From Bermanella sp040371755 (lineage in GTDB: Bacteria; Pseudomonadota; Gammaproteobacteria; Pseudomonadales; Oceanobacteraceae), in contig NZ_BAABWE010000003.1 of assembly GCF_040371755.1 (NCBI RefSeq), positions 62,001-126,000 of the forward strand: DNA of 64,000 bases. The letters are read 5' to 3'. The position numbers and the translations under genes were made by a program. Numbering within the stretch: position 1 is the stretch's first letter; each line of letters opens with the position of its first letter. Below are positions 62,744 to 64,000 of the stretch, piece by piece. The notes under the pieces were generated by a model that saw only the letters and a list, made by a program, of their open reading frames with translations, ran no database searches and had not been told where the DNA came from.

Positions 62744-64000
62744 ATGACACACACCTTACTCCCCAACATCCAGTGGGATATTGACCTTATTAAGCGTTAC
62801 GATAAATCAGGCCCAAGGTACACCTCATACCCCACTGCGGTGCAATTTAATGGTGGCTTCGATACTCGTCACTATCAAGCGGCTCGTGACGCCAGCAACC
62901 ATGGCCCGATGTCTTTATATGTTCACATCCCATTTTGTGCCCATGTTTGCTACTACTGCGCCTGTAACAAGATCATCACCAAACGTAAAGAAAAAGCCCA
63001 GCCATACCTAGATGCCTTATACAAAGAAATGGCCTTACGCAGTGATGGCTATGATAAAAACCGACCTATCGAACAATTACACTGGGGCGGTGGCACACCG
63101 ACTTTTATCAGCCACGAGCAAATGACAGAGCTTATGACTGAAATGGGTAAACACTTTAATTTGCTCGACACTGAAGACCGTGATTACTCTATCGAAATAG
63201 ACCCAAGAGAACTTCAACCAGACACCTTAGCCCATCTAAAATCCATTGGGTTTAATCGGGTCAGCCTAGGCGTTCAGGATTTTGATGAAAAAGTACAAAA
63301 AGCAGTAAACCGCGTACAGCCTCTTGAAATGACACGCAACACCTTAGAAGAGGCACGCCGACTGGGCTTTAAATCCATCAACATTGACTTAATTTATGGC
63401 CTGCCGTTCCAAACAAGAGAAAGTTTTGCTCAAACATTAAAAACAGTACTGGAATTAGACCCTGATCGTTTATCCGTTTTTAATTATGCTCACCTGCCTG
63501 AACGCTTCATGCCACAGCGCAGAATCAATGAAGCAGACTTACCATCCGGCGAACAAAAACTAGGTATGCTAGAAGACAGTATTCGAATATTAACCGACGC
63601 TGGTTACCACTATGTAGGCATGGATCACTTTGCTAAACCTGACGACAGCTTAGCCCAAGCACAAATACAAGGTAAACTACACCGTAACTTCCAAGGCTAT
63701 ACCACCCATGAAGAGTGCGATTTAGTCGCTCTAGGGGTATCCTCAATTAGCCAAATTGGTGATGCTTACTTCCAAAACAGCGCCGACATTGACGAATACA
63801 TGAACAGCATTACTGACGCCACCCTACCAATTAAACGCGGCGTTATCCTTACTGAAGAAGATGACCTGCGTAGGGCCGTAATCAAGCAATTAATATGTCA
63901 CTTTAATTTGGACTTCAAAGATATTGAATCACGCTTCAAAATTCAGTTTAAGCAGCATTTTAAAGAGGAACTTCACAGCTTAACCCCCTACATTGAAGAC
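62744..64000 (+). CDS. hemN: Oxygen-independent coproporphyrinogen III oxidase (partial)
   Basis: The first 419 codons of a radical-SAM enzyme that runs off the window; full HemN is about 455-460 residues. Iron-sulfur motif HIPFCAHVCYYCAC with Cys65, Cys69 and Cys72; then WGGGTPTF near 115-122, NRVSLGVQDF and NIDLIYGLPFQT. It decarboxylates coproporphyrinogen III to protoporphyrinogen IX without oxygen in haem synthesis. Starts at ATG 62744 with a weak ribosome site, behind a probable FNR/Anr site. The supply of haem fits with the ccm cluster nearby. Confidence 0.95.
   Translation, partial: MTHTLLPNIQWDIDLIKRYDKSGPRYTSYPTAVQFNGGFDTRHYQAARDASNHGPMSLYVHIPFCAHVCYYCACNKIITKRKEKAQPYLDALYKEMALRSDGYDKNRPIEQLHWGGGTPTFISHEQMTELMTEMGKHFNLLDTEDRDYSIEIDPRELQPDTLAHLKSIGFNRVSLGVQDFDEKVQKAVNRVQPLEMTRNTLEEARRLGFKSINIDLIYGLPFQTRESFAQTLKTVLELDPDRLSVFNYAHLPERFMPQRRINEADLPSGEQKLGMLEDSIRILTDAGYHYVGMDHFAKPDDSLAQAQIQGKLHRNFQGYTTHEECDLVALGVSSISQIGDAYFQNSADIDEYMNSITDATLPIKRGVILTEEDDLRRAVIKQLICHFNLDFKDIESRFKIQFKQHFKEELHSLTPYIED

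Noticed and set aside
1..64000. tRNA, rRNA, CRISPR or insertion sequence
   Set aside because: Reading by eye I found no cloverleaf-type sequence, regular spaced repeats, transposase motifs or terminal repeats; a covariance-model scan would be needed to exclude a tRNA fully.

Overview
The window looks like a chromosomal segment of a low-to-moderate G+C, heterotrophic marine gammaproteobacterium. The gene order gyrA-serC-pheA-hisC-tyrA/aroA fusion-cmk-rpsA, the run mtaD-ubiG-mupP-yciK beside it, and a ccm cluster next to a FliK/FlhB-like pair match the Pseudomonas/Oceanospirillales lineage. An Oceanospirillales relative (Bermanella/Oleispira-like) is my inference from protein likeness and gene order; it was not tested by any search. 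I saw no rRNA, tRNA, CRISPR array, prophage or intact insertion sequence.

Layout. (1) 1-5.4 kb: small stand-alone genes (yjdM, ybiT, an ABM-fold protein, an AraC-type regulator followed by a gene broken by an in-frame stop, an isochorismatase-fold hydrolase). (2) 5.5-19.4 kb: mixed accessory and metabolic genes: a Na+/solute symporter, a Rid-family protein, a PhyH-type dioxygenase, a three-gene membrane/acyltransferase stretch, a cold-shock gene with a consensus promoter and long leader, rhlE, a large hybrid histidine kinase, a eukaryote-type HisA, alkB and a thioesterase. (3) 19.7-29.1 kb: pgi and ihfB, then a surface-glycan island, then rpsA. The island separates rpsA from ihfB, which are commonly neighbours. 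It carries two CDP-glycerol glycerophosphotransferase paralogues, two cytidylyltransferases (one fused to a HIT domain), a KpsS-like capsule protein and a decayed LicD-family gene that is not a single open frame. (4) 29.2-39.2 kb: aromatic amino acid, serine and histidine genes with gyrA, and a Wzz-type chain-length protein inserted between serC and gyrA. (5) 39.4-46.7 kb: mtaD-ubiG-mupP-yciK, a diguanylate cyclase, trmO and a membrane histidine kinase. (6) 46.7-52.7 kb: an RND efflux pair divergent from its probable TetR repressor with a long palindrome between them, then a DTW-domain gene. (7) 52.7-64 kb: ccmABCDEFGHI (ccmD is only 57 codons), a divergent FliK-like/FlhB-C pair, acylphosphatase, and the start of hemN behind a probable FNR/Anr site; hemN runs off the window.

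How the parts work together. The glycan island makes best sense as a CDP-glycerol pathway: cytidylyltransferases make CDP-glycerol, the TagB/F-type enzymes transfer phosphoglycerol to a surface glycan, and a KpsS-like protein points to a capsule on a Kdo-type lipid anchor. Export genes are not in the window. The Wzz-like protein 8 kb away may control chain length. The ccm genes and hemN both serve haem proteins. The most interesting items are the HIT-cytidylyltransferase fusion with an altered histidine triad, the LicD relic between the two cytidylyltransferase genes, the eukaryote-type HisA, and the 33-bp palindrome between the tetR and RND genes.
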